Positions 26,901-34,829 of a DNA stretch of 64,000 bases are shown here, one piece after another. Under the pieces are notes generated by a model, which saw only the letters and a program-made list of their open reading frames with translations, was not told where the DNA came from and did not search any database. Source of the DNA: Dryomyza anilis. Taxonomy: Eukaryota > Arthropoda > Insecta > Diptera > Dryomyzidae. The stretch lies in the NCBI GenBank assembly GCA_951804985.1, contig OX638132.1, forward strand, positions 12,009,529 to 12,073,528. The letters are read 5' to 3'. Both the position numbers and the translations under genes were made by a program. Position 1 is the first letter of the stretch; each line of letters begins with the position of its first letter.

Positions 26901-29900
26901 CGGCTACTATATATTATATTAGGTTTTTTATATATCGAACAATATTTTGTTCATTTTATTTTTTTTTCATTATTTAAAATAAAAAAAAAATGTTCGACCA
27001 AATTTTTTTTTTTTTTTTTTGTAAATAATGTTTGTTGTTTTTTTTTTTATTAACACATAAATATCGACAACAACATTACTGCCGCCGAACGCCGATCGGC
27101 AGATTTATTGTTGTTCTCAATCTCGCTGCACCCACTGTATTAGTTGCATGTTCAGCGACAGTGTTGTCATTGAATGTTTTGAATGGCTTGATGTTTTGAC
27201 AGTACTTGACACCAATGAAACAAATACTGCAGTGAAGTTAAGTCGCTCAGAGAGACTACACCGTACTGTCGACTGTCATTTCAAAATGAATTCAAAACTG
27301 TAGAGTGCAGTAGTGCATATTTAAAGAGGAAACCTCAAATCAATTTTTGCAGATGTCTAATATATTCATACATTGGATGATCAAATAAATTTAAAATTAA
27401 CTTTTTCTATGTTGTTCACAATGTTCGTCTTTTCACTCATTACTAGTTGCGCTCACTCGCTGAACCCACTGTATTCGTTGCATGTTCAGCGACAGTGTTG
27501 TGATTGAATGTTTTGAATGGCTTGATGTTTTGACAGTACTTGACACCATTGAAACAAACACTGCAGTGAAGTGAAGTCGCTCAGAGAGACTTCACCATAA
27601 TACTGTCGACTGTCATTTCAAAATGAATTCAAAACTGTAGAGTGCAGTAGTGCATATTTGCAGAGGAAACTTCAAAACCATTTATGCAGTTGTCTAATAT
27701 ATTCATACATTGGATGATCAAATTAAATTAAAAATAACTTTTTTTTAATCAATTTTTATAGTATATGTATATAAATGAAAAAAACAATACACTAAATAAA
27801 TTTACCCAATTTGGGTAGACATGACCAGTTCATATTGGTTTTGTAACTGTTTGAATTAAGACAAGGAAAATTCAATAATTTATTTCAAATATTTTCGTAT
27901 TAGATAGTTTAATTTTGTAAGTTCAGAATAATTTTATTTATAAATGAAATCTTTAAAAGCAGACAATTTTTAGTAGGCATACCATAATAAGCATAAATGT
28001 AAAATTTTACAATAACCATAAATATCAATTAAACTAAACCTTTAAATGCAATAGGTAAAAAAGTGAAATAGAGAACAAGATCAGTATTATTGACTAAATG
28101 ATTAAATGACAAAAGACGTGTACAATATATGGTACGGAATTCAAAAAGTGATAAAAATAAAATAAAAAAATACATAACGTACAAAATGCACTAAATTCCG
28201 TCACTCTAAGAAATTTTAAAATTATTTTTGTCAAATGCATACGAATCAAGATTCAATAAATTTTCGTTTTATAATTACTACAGGCTTATGATAAGATAAT
28301 AATACAGTTGGATACTTCGATAAATAACAATTTTTTCGTATAAGTTCCATTTGCCACGTGATTTTTTTTTACCAAAATTAAAATGACTGTATTAGGTTCA
28401 GTTGTCGTTAATAAAGTTTTGAGTAAATACAAAAATATTTAAACCTTTTTTCAGTACTTAAAACTAACTACAATTTTAATAAAAATGTAAATTTGTAAAT
28501 ATCTATGAATATAACCAGTGTTTAAAATAAAAATTCTCATAATGTGACCTATGGAAAATATCAATGAAACCGTCAAATAATCGCCACCACTTTCAAAACC
28601 TCAATGAATGTTGTGATATTACTTGAAAATAAATTCAGATATTTTTCGTTGTTTGTTTGATTTAAGTTTTAAGCATGTTGTAAATTATTAAACGCAATTG
28701 GGAGCATGTCAATTTCAGCAGCCTTTTTTATAATATGCCTTTTTTATAAAATAATATTAATAATATCTCATAAATATTATTAAGTAAATTTGTATATGTT
28801 TTAATATTTAAGTAATATATTATGTAGTAACTTAATTTAATTTTAATTTAAATAGTTTATTTTTATATTTGTATTTATAAAACTTTTAATTAATTAACAA
28901 CCTGCATGAACACTTGAACACTACAATACAACTATTTGCAGTAATTTGAATGGTCCCAAAACCAAAAAAATAAAAAGTAACCAACTCTCTGACACTCCAA
29001 CGTAAAAACTCACATTATCGAACTCAACTCGTAGAAACTCACCATAACTCTTGCATTTATATATACTATATAAATAGTCTCTAAAAGCTATCTCTATAAT
29101 CTCCCTGTGTATATGAGAGATCGCCAAAAACAACAACAACAACAAAAATTTGGGAAATATTCCAAAGAAAACCCGATTTCCAAATTGTTGTATTTAAATG
29201 TAAAATATTTTATTTATTTTATTTTCAGTTTTGTTTCGTTTTAATACAGTCTTTTTTTTTACAAATTACAAATTTGATAAAACTAACATGATTTCTTTTT
29301 AAACCCTATCCACAATTCCATTTGTACGCCATCCGACGTCAAATGCCGCTACATAGATTTTCACCTTCGCTACGCATGAACGACGGCCAACTTTCGGAGT
29401 TTATCGACGGTCTTGGTCCCGGTCAGCTGGTTGGACGTCAGGTGCTCGGTGCACCATCGCTGGGTGACATCCAACTATCAATGTGCCATCAAAAGGGTTT
29501 CCTAGAGGTTGAAGTAATACGTGCTCGTGGTTTGCAGGTACTCTATCGAATATAGTTTACCGATTCATCATATACATCATATTTTACTTTGGATTTTCAG
29601 CAAAAACCCTCATCGAAGATGCTACCCGCACCCTATGTCAAGGTCTATCTGGTTTCCGGGAAGCGTTGCATCGACAAGATGAAAACATCGACGGCACGAC
29701 GCACACTCGATCCGCTATATCAGCAGCAGTTGGTCTTCAAACAGTCCTACAGCGGCTGTATATTACAAGTGGGTTAAGCCCTTGATCTATAGTATTCCAA
29801 ATAATAAAAAATATTAATCTGAATTATTTTTTGCAGGTCACTGTTTGGGGCGATTACGGACGCATCGAGAAAAAAGTCTTCATGGGTGTGGCACAGATCA

Positions 29901-30040
29901 TGTTGGACGATTTGAATCTATCGAATATTGTTATCGGCTGGTACAAATTGTTCGGTACCACATCTCTGGTCAGTTGTCCTACGAACGTAGGTTTATCTAG
30001 GCGCTCATCAATAGCATCGCTTGACTCACTTAAATTATAA
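2917..30040 (+). CDS. Rim: Rim (Rab3-interacting molecule), 3' part, 10 visible exons
   Basis: RIM proteins are presynaptic active-zone scaffolds that link Rab3 vesicles, Unc13, RIM-binding protein and calcium channels. Identity rests on the C-terminal C2B domain (29357-30040), whose motifs [50 protein letters not shown] and VIGWYKLF match animal RIM C2B, and on the conserved linker [12 protein letters not shown] before it. Exons I place: 2917-3039, 5943-6308, 8995-9335, 9965-12909, 14419-14544, 14903-15095, 23332-23488, 29357-29537, 29601-29768, 29837-30040. All junctions keep phase except 15095/23332 (see findings). The N-terminal zinc finger, PDZ and C2A domains are not in the window, so the gene is 5'-partial. 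Fly Rim is known for many isoforms, so some exons may be alternative. Confidence 0.93.
3611..3880. repeat. Tandem duplication, 135-bp unit, two copies
   Basis: TCGGAAGACATCGT starts at 3611 and again at 3746. The copies share the ACGTGAAATGA and TGTAAACAATGATATG blocks with a few substitutions. Confidence 0.75.
3880..4085 (+). repeat. Dispersed repeat, copy 1
   Basis: Shares the order CAAACATAATATG, ACATAAATA, ATAATGTTTT, TTTGTTTGCA and TTATGTTTGGGAGAGCCC with 14080-14290, in the same orientation. Family unknown. Confidence 0.65.
4359..4600. mobile_element. MITE copy, TCGTCGTTGT family
   Basis: Begins ATCGTCGTTGTCGAACGAAA and continues GTCACCAAATAC. The internal sequence is repeated in inverted order at 24590-24840. 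The right end here is truncated. Confidence 0.6.
4660..4790. mobile_element. Fragment of the CCAAAGGGGCGAATGTGCA MITE family
   Basis: CGATAGGTGCTTTAAAAACA, AACAATTAATGCCT and ACCACTATTTTATCTT match interior blocks of 40491-41483 and 24035-24490. Confidence 0.55.
4791..5942. other. AT-rich Rim intron, nothing specific
   Basis: Low-complexity A/T sequence up to the acceptor at 5942. No exon or element borders recognised. Confidence 0.55.
5943..6308 (+). CDS. Rim: Rim exon, Gly/Ser/Ala-rich linker
   Basis: Acceptor ACCCACAG, donor CAG|GTAAAG, 122 codons, phase 0 at both ends. It encodes a disordered linker with glycine runs, [16 protein letters not shown] (proline-directed phosphorylation-like sites), a short Q run and the ending [11 protein letters not shown]. 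The ending continues without a break into VPQSSRS of the next exon, giving a PxxP-like sequence in the region between C2A and C2B, where RIM proteins carry their RIM-BP-binding proline motif. The SH3-binding role is inference. Confidence 0.85.
6409..7359. repeat. 26-bp satellite, about 36 copies
   Basis: The unit CTATATAAAAAAGCTCTTAA followed by GCTTTT repeats in tandem, degenerate at the left edge and nearly perfect from about 6720 to 7280. The part AAAAGCTCTTAAGCTTTT is close to its own reverse complement. It sits in the Rim intron right after the exon ending 6308. Confidence 0.92.
7685..8930. repeat. Degenerate tandem array, units of about 123 bp
   Basis: GGTGCCACGCC-type, CCCACATTCTACGTGA, TTTGTTTCAATTT and TAACTCTxCTCTTAG blocks recur in the same order about five times. 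The left edge reads TACCCGTTGACAGCTTCGCC. One unit is split by the hAT-like element at 8005-8521. A related copy is at 13615-13960. Confidence 0.75.
8005..8521. mobile_element. hAT-like non-autonomous element (517 bp)
   Basis: Left end CAGGGTTCTC, right end CCAGCCCTG; the ends share CAGGGYT and A/T runs with CATCCG/ATCCGG. Flanks ATTCTAAG and ATTCTTCG are diverged copies of an 8-bp target duplication. Uninterrupted array units carry ATTCTACG at this spot, which confirms the insertion site. No transposase. Confidence 0.7.
8995..9335 (+). CDS. Rim: Rim exon, Ser/Asp-rich linker
   Basis: Acceptor CGCACATAG, donor AG|GTAAGT, 113 codons plus 2 nt (phase 0 in, phase 2 out). The peptide starts [18 protein letters not shown] and includes [29 protein letters not shown] and [20 protein letters not shown]. 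These are serine-rich segments of the kind found between the two C2 domains of RIM. It splices in phase into the giant exon at 9965 by completing an AGA codon. Confidence 0.88.
9648..9964 (+). promoter_or_regulatory. AG-free zone and 3' splice site of the giant Rim exon
   Basis: The acceptor at 9962-9964 is preceded by an A-rich, not pyrimidine-rich, stretch. No AG dinucleotide occurs from 9648 to 9962 (315 nt). Pyrimidine tracts lie at 9658-9692 and 9838-9866, with branch-point-like CTATAAC near 9690 and TTTAAT near 9855. This layout fits a distant branch point, usually a sign of regulated splicing. The acceptor itself is supported by exact phase match to the exon ending at 9335. Confidence 0.6.
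9965..12909 (+). CDS. Rim: Rim giant low-complexity exon (2,945 bp)
   Basis: One uninterrupted reading frame of about 981 codons, phase 2 in and phase 1 out (donor G|GTAAGT). It opens with [19 protein letters not shown]. It then has Q-, N- and H-rich tracts, an alanine run, a cysteine cluster at 10932-11150 ([18 protein letters not shown]), arginine-rich serine motifs such as [12 protein letters not shown] and [18 protein letters not shown], Gly/Ser runs, Thr runs and an acidic end containing [20 protein letters not shown]. Mostly predicted disordered. No known catalytic domain is recognised. It is GC-rich against AT-rich flanks, and several long shadow frames result from that. Long fly RIM isoforms are known; whether this exon is constitutive cannot be told here. 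Confidence 0.85.
13105..13525. repeat. Degenerate tandem repeat, about 17-18 bp (TCCATTTCGGGGAAATG)
   Basis: About 22 variants of GTCCATTTCGGGGAAAT in a row in a Rim intron. The absence of stop triplets in the unit keeps frames open on both strands, which explains the chance frames of about 100 codons here. Confidence 0.88.
13615..13990. repeat. Second locus of the 123-bp GGTGCCACGCC repeat
   Basis: GGAGGTGCCACGCCGCTTAG, GCCCATATTCTACATGAA and TAATTCTACTCTTAG repeat the block order of 7685-8930. Confidence 0.65.
14080..14290 (+). repeat. Dispersed repeat, copy 2
   Basis: Same block order as 3880-4085, ending in AAATTATGTTTGGGAGAGCC. Located about 130 bp before a Rim exon. Confidence 0.65.
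14419..14544 (+). CDS. Rim: Rim exon, SQLSATG linker
   Basis: Acceptor CTACCACAG, donor ACAG|GTAAGT, 126 bp, phase 1 in and 1 out. Joined to the giant exon it reads [18 protein letters not shown], then [20 protein letters not shown] and the SxSQL segment are characteristic of the RIM linker ahead of C2B, which makes this a reliable anchor for the gene call. Confidence 0.92.
14903..15095 (+). CDS. Rim: Rim exon, conserved basic segment before C2B
   Basis: Acceptor CGTAAAG, phase 1 in, completing a glycine codon, then [20 protein letters not shown] and [10 protein letters not shown]. This corresponds to the basic KKxxxxTVxRSxE segment of RIM. The glycine-rich end [12 protein letters not shown] runs to a possible donor GACAG|GTTCGA at 15096, phase 2. 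That donor does not match the phase of the next recognised exon, so the 3' border is uncertain. Earlier phase-1 GT sites inside the Gly run (for example in GGTGGTAGTG near 15061) are alternatives. Confidence 0.85.
15096..17181. other. AT-rich Rim intron
   Basis: No convincing exon. A 43-nt open segment at 16142-16184 with splice-like edges was considered and rejected. The missing phase-correcting exon, if any, may lie in this or the following introns. Confidence 0.5.
17184..18663. mobile_element. CACAGAAAAAAA-family MITE with a nested insertion
   Basis: Ends CACAGAAAAAAAA and TTTTTTTTCTGTG, flanked by TA on both sides (17182-17183 and 18664-18665), as for a TA-target (Tc1/mariner-type) element. 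Interior blocks GAATTTATTCATAAATATTA, ACCACCGTTCATTAAATG and GATTTAATGAACAG recur at 32996-33988 and 45598-46195. A different element of 675 bp is inserted at 17210-17884. Confidence 0.75.
17210..17884. mobile_element. Nested long-TIR element (CCATTCCACACCAAATCGAC family)
   Basis: Left end GGCCATTCCACACCAAATCG, right end its complement ending GTGTGGAATGGCGC. Subterminal blocks (GATAAAGGGTATCGAGACAT, CAGTGGTTCAAAGTTGGAAA) are also inverted. ATATA flanks both sides as target duplication. Removing it restores the outer MITE sequence. No transposase. Confidence 0.8.
18666..20320. other. AT-rich Rim intron
   Basis: Poly(A)-rich unique-looking sequence. No exon recognised. Confidence 0.5.
20330..20640. 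repeat. Dispersed repeat shared with 42895-43165
   Basis: TTCGATCTCGTT, ACTCCGxCAAAACGxATCGA, TATCTA and GATATCGTGTGA occur in the same order at both loci. Confidence 0.6.
20690..21510. repeat. Fold-back element rich in TTCGTAAAAT
   Basis: Many direct and inverted TACGAAxxTTTCGTAAAA motifs surround a central hairpin (21172-21360). Probably a fold-back transposon remnant. Confidence 0.65.
21172..21360. repeat. Near-perfect hairpin, 90-bp arms, about 9-nt loop
   Basis: The arm 21172-21262 (including AGTACGAATACTTTCGTAAA and AATTAAGAATTGTTCGTATT) pairs with 21272-21360 with few mismatches. The loop is near CATTCGTAC. Confidence 0.88.
21511..23331. other. Rim intron; less AT-rich patch at 21590-21910
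   Basis: The patch at 21590-21910 has overlapping short frames on both strands but no recognisable protein or splice pattern. The remainder is AT-rich with a pyrimidine tract before the exon at 23332. Confidence 0.45.
23332..23488 (+). CDS. Rim: Rim exon, [12 protein letters not shown] segment
   Basis: Pyrimidine-rich acceptor ending CATCAACAG and donor TC|GTAAGT. The frame that joins in phase to the C2B exon reads [38 protein letters not shown] and [14 protein letters not shown]. The Ser-rich end parallels the SxNSYSSEG segment just before C2B in other RIMs. With the acceptor at 23331 the exon enters in phase 1, while the exon ending 15095 leaves in phase 2. An acceptor at 23344 (CTGAG) would fit, but with a poor AG context. 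Confidence 0.85.
23868..23987. repeat. (TA)n microsatellite, about 120 bp
   Basis: An almost pure TA dinucleotide run with two small interruptions (AAATA and TTGTA). Confidence 0.95.
24035..24490. mobile_element. MITE of the CCAAAGGGGCGAATGTGCA family, short copy
   Basis: Left end ATATCGTCATAGTCATGCAA AGGGG-type, right end inverted (CACATTCGGCCCTTTGTATC, then AGTGAAGATAT). Interior blocks match 40491-41483. Confidence 0.65.
24590..24840. mobile_element. MITE, TCGTCGTTGT family, complete copy
   Basis: Ends TATCGTCGTTGTAGAACGAA and TTTGTACTACAACGACGACA are inverted repeats. The interior is the reverse complement of 4359-4600. Confidence 0.7.
25756..26143. mobile_element. hAT-like MITE (388 bp)
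   Basis: TIRs CAGGGCAAGTTTTTTTT and AAAAAAAACTTGCCCTG. Perfect 8-bp target duplication GTAATTAT at 25748-25755 and 26144-26151. CAGGG is a canonical hAT terminus. The interior is rich in AAAATGGCA units. No transposase. Confidence 0.88.
26283..27355. mobile_element. TIR element TAGACATCTGCA carrying a nested SINE
   Basis: Perfect 12-bp TIRs TAGACATCTGCA and TGCAGATGTCTA. Flanks ATATATAC and ATATATTC could be a decayed 8-bp duplication. The SINE copy at 26604-26907 is inserted inside. No transposase seen. Confidence 0.6.
26604..26907 (-). mobile_element. tRNA-derived SINE, near full length
   Basis: Read on the minus strand: GCCGCGGTAGCTTAGTGGTT (box A), GGTTCAAGCC (box B), body with TTTCTATACCGC and CTACGAGAGTAAAACATTGC, and an AT-rich tail. 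Same element as 61451-61745. Confidence 0.88.
27121..27740. repeat. Tandem duplication of the right end of the TAGACATCTGCA element
   Basis: About 285 bp starting CGCTGxACCCACTGTATT at about 27123 is repeated from about 27458, with over 90 percent identity by eye. The second copy also includes the right flank AATATATTCATACATTGGAT. Confidence 0.85.
27741..29356. other. AT-rich Rim intron before the C2B exons
   Basis: No further exon found. A 74-codon minus-strand frame at 28921-29145 has no recognisable feature. Confidence 0.5.
29357..29537 (+). CDS. Rim: Rim C2B domain, first exon
   Basis: Acceptor GCTACATAG, phase 2 in (completes a Ser codon), donor CAG|GTACTC, phase 0 out. It encodes [40 protein letters not shown] and [30 protein letters not shown] is a RIM signature at the entry of C2B, and [11 protein letters not shown] is the first C2 strand. 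Confidence 0.95.
29601..29768 (+). CDS. Rim: Rim C2B domain, central exon
   Basis: Acceptor GGATTTTCAG, donor CAA|GTGGGT, 56 codons, phase 0 both sides. It encodes [39 protein letters not shown] and SYSGCILQ. The usual C2 motif DPYVKV is APYVKV here, lacking a calcium-ligand aspartate. That fits the known calcium-independent C2B of RIM. Confidence 0.95.
29837..30040 (+). CDS. Rim: Rim C2B domain, last exon and stop
   Basis: Acceptor TTTTTTGCAG, 67 codons then TAA. It encodes [39 protein letters not shown] and the tail [16 protein letters not shown]. The second calcium loop lacks the Asp pattern of calcium-binding C2 domains (VWGDYGR). The basic/serine tail parallels the RRASQSSLES tail of RIM1. 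An AATAAA at 30678-30683 is one candidate poly(A) signal in an AT-rich 3' region. Confidence 0.95.
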   Translation, partial: VTVWGDYGRIEKKVFMGVAQIMLDDLNLSNIVIGWYKLFGTTSLVSCPTNVGLSRRSSIASLDSLKL

Positions 30041-32060
30041 ATGTTCAAGTAGTTGAGAGCCTTTTAAACACAACATTTTTCAATACAATATTATAGAATG
30101 AATGCATAGCGTTATTTTCAAAAATCTTAATTAACCAGAACAACATAAATTTACAAATATTTCATTATTATGCCGTAAAACAAAAGAATAGTTCAATCCA
30201 AGTATTGCCGTTCAATTCTTTAATCATAATTGAAACTATTGAATCAATCGCAAAAACATGTATTTATAAATAATTAATGTAATTTAATTATGGTTTGTTT
30301 TCTATAATTTTGTATGAGACATTTACATACTGCATATATATTTTGTGGTAAATAGTTTCATTCACATTCTTACACCGCTCCTAATATCTTTGGCATAGAC
30401 ACTTCAACGTAGTTTATAGGTACGTTTTGTCCATTTTCAAACAAACAAAAACTATTATTTTTTTAATTTAATTTTATAGTTTTCAAAATTCTATTTTACT
30501 ATATTCCGTTGTGCCTTTTTATATATATATACATTTTTTTCATTATTTTTTCACTTGCATGTTACTTCCTTACATTCTAGTATTCAAGATAATTATTTCA
30601 TTTATACATATCATACGATACCAAAAATATTGGACTATTTAAAATTATTTTTAATAATGGCAACAAACATTAAATCCAATAAATAGTAGTTAACATAATA
30701 ATTATGACTACTTAAAATAATTGTATTATAGATTCCCAAATAATATTACTGATTATAGTTATACCATATTTTCCGAATTATAAACAACATATGTTTGTAA
30801 GAAACATAGATATTGGGAAAAATCTAATTATAATTTGTAGTGCATATCTAGGATTGAAAACCAAACTAAAATCTTCGAATTTTGTACTAAATATAGGACA
30901 AAACAGACTGTAATATTTAAGAATAATTTGGGACATATTTTTTACAAATATATTTTTTACAAATAATATGAAATAACTAAGTATCAACCGCTGTTGCTAG
31001 GGCAGAATTTCCCGGGCATTTTCAAAAATGTAAAAATCGATTTCTTGGTAATTCTAGAAATTTTTTTGACAGATAATTGAAATCTGTCACGTCCGTAACT
31101 TTGAGTACCAATAAATAAATATTAAATATCAGTGTATATAAATATCAAAAAAAAATAAAAAAAATTCACAAAAAAGGAAAAAATATTAACCTTAAAAAAA
31201 CCTCTGGATATTCAAATCGTATATCACTTTTTATTTCGTAATAACGATTATAAATATTGTCAGATATAAAATATTTTTAGCAAAAAATCGTAGTGCAAAT
31301 TTTAATACAGAGCATCCAAAATTATTCTGTGATTTATTACGAAAAAACTATAAACTTTAGAAGCAAAATGTTCATAAACAAAATTTAAGTAAATTATCTA
31401 AGACATCTTTTTAAACTATCCAAAACTATTTTAAACTATGTCTTTCGCAAAAAGTGTTTTTAGAAAAAGAAAAATTTTTGTTTCGTCCCTAATTTTTCTC
31501 TGATTTATTATGAAAAAACTATAAACTTTGGAAACAATGTGTAAATATACAAATAAAGTACATCATTTCAACTATTTTTTAAAATAATTCAAAAAAATGT
31601 ACTGTGTTTTTGGAATATCCATATGAACCTCGACATTTACTTCCGTTTTTGTCCCGTCCGAAACGACAACTATTTAATTAATATCTTTTGATCTACCGTA
31701 TAGAATATGCATATGTTTAGTCCTATTTAAATACTACATGCGCAAGAAAAAATCAAGTAAATTCATTAATTTTCTTTTGAGATTTTAATGTTTTAAGCGT
31801 AAGAATGTCCCGTCCGGAACCCCAGGAAATGCTCATATATAAATCTTAGTTTGTGTGTAGTTTTGGCACACAGACAAAAAAAAAATATAATAATAATATA
31901 TTTGTTTATTAAAGTTCAACTAACTACAAAAATCATAAAATCGTAATAATCCATAAATCTAATGAAAAATGCATTTTTTTCATCAATAGAATGAATCTGG
32001 TAATTGATTGAGTATGATTGAATATTTCCATCCATATTAAGAACGTTTTTTTTAACATAT
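30041..32060. other. 3' region of Rim and intergenic DNA
   Basis: Several AATAAA signals in AT-rich DNA (first plausible one at 30678). No ORF of interest. Around 31000-31835, GTCCCGTCCG-type phrases recur three times, perhaps a decayed repeat. Confidence 0.5.
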
Positions 32061-32079
32061 TTCAAACAGATAAAGGCGA

Positions 32080-32515
32080 AATTCCAAAATATGCCGAGAA
32101 TCTGCCATAAAAATTCCGCAACATTTTATAACCTACCGAGACAAAACATTTGAATATTTCCGTCAAACACACAGATAAATGGAATGTTATGGGCAGCAAA
32201 TAGGCAACATTTTATCTTTCAATAAATCGATAAAAAATTGCTAATACTTTTCTTATACTGATAAATGAAAATTTGTGGGAAACGTATAGCATGTTATAAA
32301 AATGCCGAAAATCTGTCATAAAAATTCTACAAAATTTTATAACCTCCCGAGACATAATTTTTGAAATATTTCCGTCAAACACACAGATAAATCGAATGTT
32401 ATGGGCTGCAAATAGGAAGCATTTGATCTTTCAATAAATCGATAAAAAATTGATAACATTTTTCTAATACAGAGAAATGAAAATTTGTGGGAAACGTAAA
32501 GCACGTTATCAAAAT
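32080..32515. repeat. Tandem duplication, 212-bp unit
   Basis: CGTCAAACACACAGATAAAT begins at 32161 and at 32373. The whole unit, with ATCTGxCATAAAAATTC and TCAATAAATCGATAAAAAAT, is duplicated with small changes. Confidence 0.85.
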
Positions 32516-32995
32516 CTGTGGTATTTTATAGGCAGTTTTCTCTTTGGGTATGGTTCTATATAATATGAATTTTTGTCTCCTGTACAAAATCCACCCGAAT
32601 AAAATCCAATTTTATCTAAATCTAACTTTTATTTGGTACAAAATCCACCTTTTATTTGTTCCTACATAGGGGCAACATTGAAACAACATGAAACTGAATT
32701 CTAGAAACAATATCAGCTTCTAAATTTTACCAGAGTCTTCATGTTGAATGATTGATGGTACTTTTTCTTAGTACCGACTATTCGTCGATGTGCAGAGGGA
32801 CAAGTAATTCTTTCAAATGTTTGCCTTATGAGAATGAAGGACACAGAGTCGCACTGTGAATTTTTCTATGAATTAAGGCGTGTTGTCGTGCATTAAAAAC
32901 ATTCTTCTGAATCCAGTAAGAATTCTAACTGCTTTGAATTAAGCTAAGTTACTAAATCCACTTGTACAAAATCCACCAGATGGGTGGATTTTCCA

Positions 32996-33988
32996 CACAG
33001 AAAAAAAATTCTTCAATTTGATGAATTTATTCATAAATATTATGAATTTATTCATAAATATTATGAATTTATTCATAAATATTATGAATTTATTCATAAA
33101 TATTATGAATTTATTCATAAATATTATGAATTTTTTACCAACTATTAGATTCATCACATTGATACCACCGTTCATTAAATGACATATTAATGAATGCATT
33201 CATTATATATATGAACAAAATATTCAATACAATGAATTTGAATTGTCATATTGATGAATTTTTTCATAACATTTATTAAAAATAAAAGAAAAATTCATGA
33301 AATAATTCGAAAAAAAAGTGTTTGTAAAAATTTTATTTAAAAAATTAAAAAAAAAATTTCGGACAAAAAAAATTGTTCCGAAAAATTTTTTTTTTTTTCA
33401 AAAATAAAATTGTATCAAAAAAAAATTTTTTTCGAAAAAAAAAATTGTTCCGAAAAAAAATTTTTTTTCGAAAAAAAAAAAAACGAAAAAGGAAATTTCT
33501 CGAAAAAAATATTTTTTTGGAAAAAAAATAATTATCAAAAAAAAATTATTATATATATTTTGATAAATATAACTTTATTAACAAAAAGTTGTATTTATAA
33601 ATAAATATATTATAAAACATTTTATGCATGTCATGCAAGCATTATATAAGAAATAACATACAAGAACTACGTGAGAACTAAGAAGTACGGCAAAAAATGA
33701 ACGAAAAAAAAATTTGTTGATAGAAATTTGCTTTAATGAACAGTGTTCTTCAATATGAAAAACATATATGTTGTATTTTATATTTTGGTTCATTAATCTG
33801 ATGAAACGTATTCTTCACATACAGTATTCTTCACGTACAGTTCATTGAGGAAATATTCTTCATATTTATGATAGCATTCATAACAATAATGGCGTTAGTC
33901 ATTAATATTATGAATGGTTCTTCAATACAATGAATAATGGTTTGAAGAACGAAATTCATCAATATGATGTATATTTTTTTTTTCTGTG
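32996..33988. mobile_element. CACAGAAAAAAA-family MITE, complete copy (993 bp)
   Basis: Left CACAGAAAAAAAATTCTTCA, right ATTTTTTTTTTCTGTG, with CA dinucleotides outside both ends. Contains five tandem 21-bp units (ATGAATTTATTCATAAATAT plus T) at 33021-33131 and long A/T runs. Confidence 0.78.
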
Positions 33989-34030
33989 CATAGGTGGATT
34001 TTGTGCGGGTGGGTTTTGGTGAATAACATA

Positions 34031-34828
34031 CACAGAAATAAAAAAACTGAGTACATATAACAAAAATGTTAATCAATCTAATTAATTTTTAATTGAAACT
34101 CAACCGATGTAACTTTTATTGTATTGAATTCAATATTCGTAATAATAAGAAATCGTTAATTGAAAAAAATTAACAATTTTTTTTGTTATATTGAAATTAA
34201 AGTTGTTATATATATTAAATGTTTTTTTGGAAATTAATTGATTATTAATTAGTAAATTAGTAAAACCAATAAAAAATCTTTTTTTCGACATTTAATTATC
34301 TATGTTCATTTTATTTCATTATTTCATTTAATTACATCTAACATTACTAACATAAAAAATATATTAAAAATCACGCAAATTTAGTTTTTTTTTTTAAACA
34401 TTCGCCGCTTTGTAGTTAACTTTATTTAACCCGTAATGATCGATAGTTGGGGTTGTTTACACCATATTCAGTTAAGCACTAACTACCACTTTAACTGGCA
34501 GTTATGCATGGAATCGAAATACTTAACTGGATATTGTGAAAACGGCTCTTAATAGAAATTAACTTTTTTTAAAGCAACACACAACATTTCCATGTATATA
34601 TTCCAAGTATATTGCAGCATTTAAAATTATAAAGGCGTTTTCGTGAACTAGTCGACATACAGCACAGACAAAAATAATCGTAAATATAGCAACCGGCATT
34701 AATTGCATTCATAAATCAATCCAGGAATGAAATTCAATAATTTAATGAAAACATTTCATTACTGGATTTATTAATGATGCAATTAATGTCGGTTGCTATA
34801 TTTTCGTTGATTATTTTTTTCTGTGTAC
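34031..34828. mobile_element. MITE-like element with TA-flanked CACAGAAA ends
   Basis: TACACAGAAATAAAAAAAC at the left and TATTTTTTTCTGTGTA at the right. Includes a GTTAAGCACTAACTACC / GTGAAAACGGC segment (34440-34555) related to 48874-48990. Confidence 0.5.
34666..34826. repeat. Hairpin MITE, about 70-bp arms
   Basis: CACAGACAAAAATAATCG, TATAGCAACCGGCATTAATT and GCAT are mirrored as ATGCAATTAATGTCGGTTGC and CGTTGATTATTTTTTTCTGT. Only about 20 bp lies between the arms. Confidence 0.8.
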
Positions 34829-34829
34829 A

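Noticed and set aside
28921..29145. 74-codon minus-strand hydrophobic frame just before the C2B exons
   Set aside because: AT-rich intron; no splice support, no family match, wrong strand.
33021..33131. Minus-strand peptide with repeated KFIIFMN units
   Set aside because: Translation of the 21-bp tandem repeat inside a MITE.
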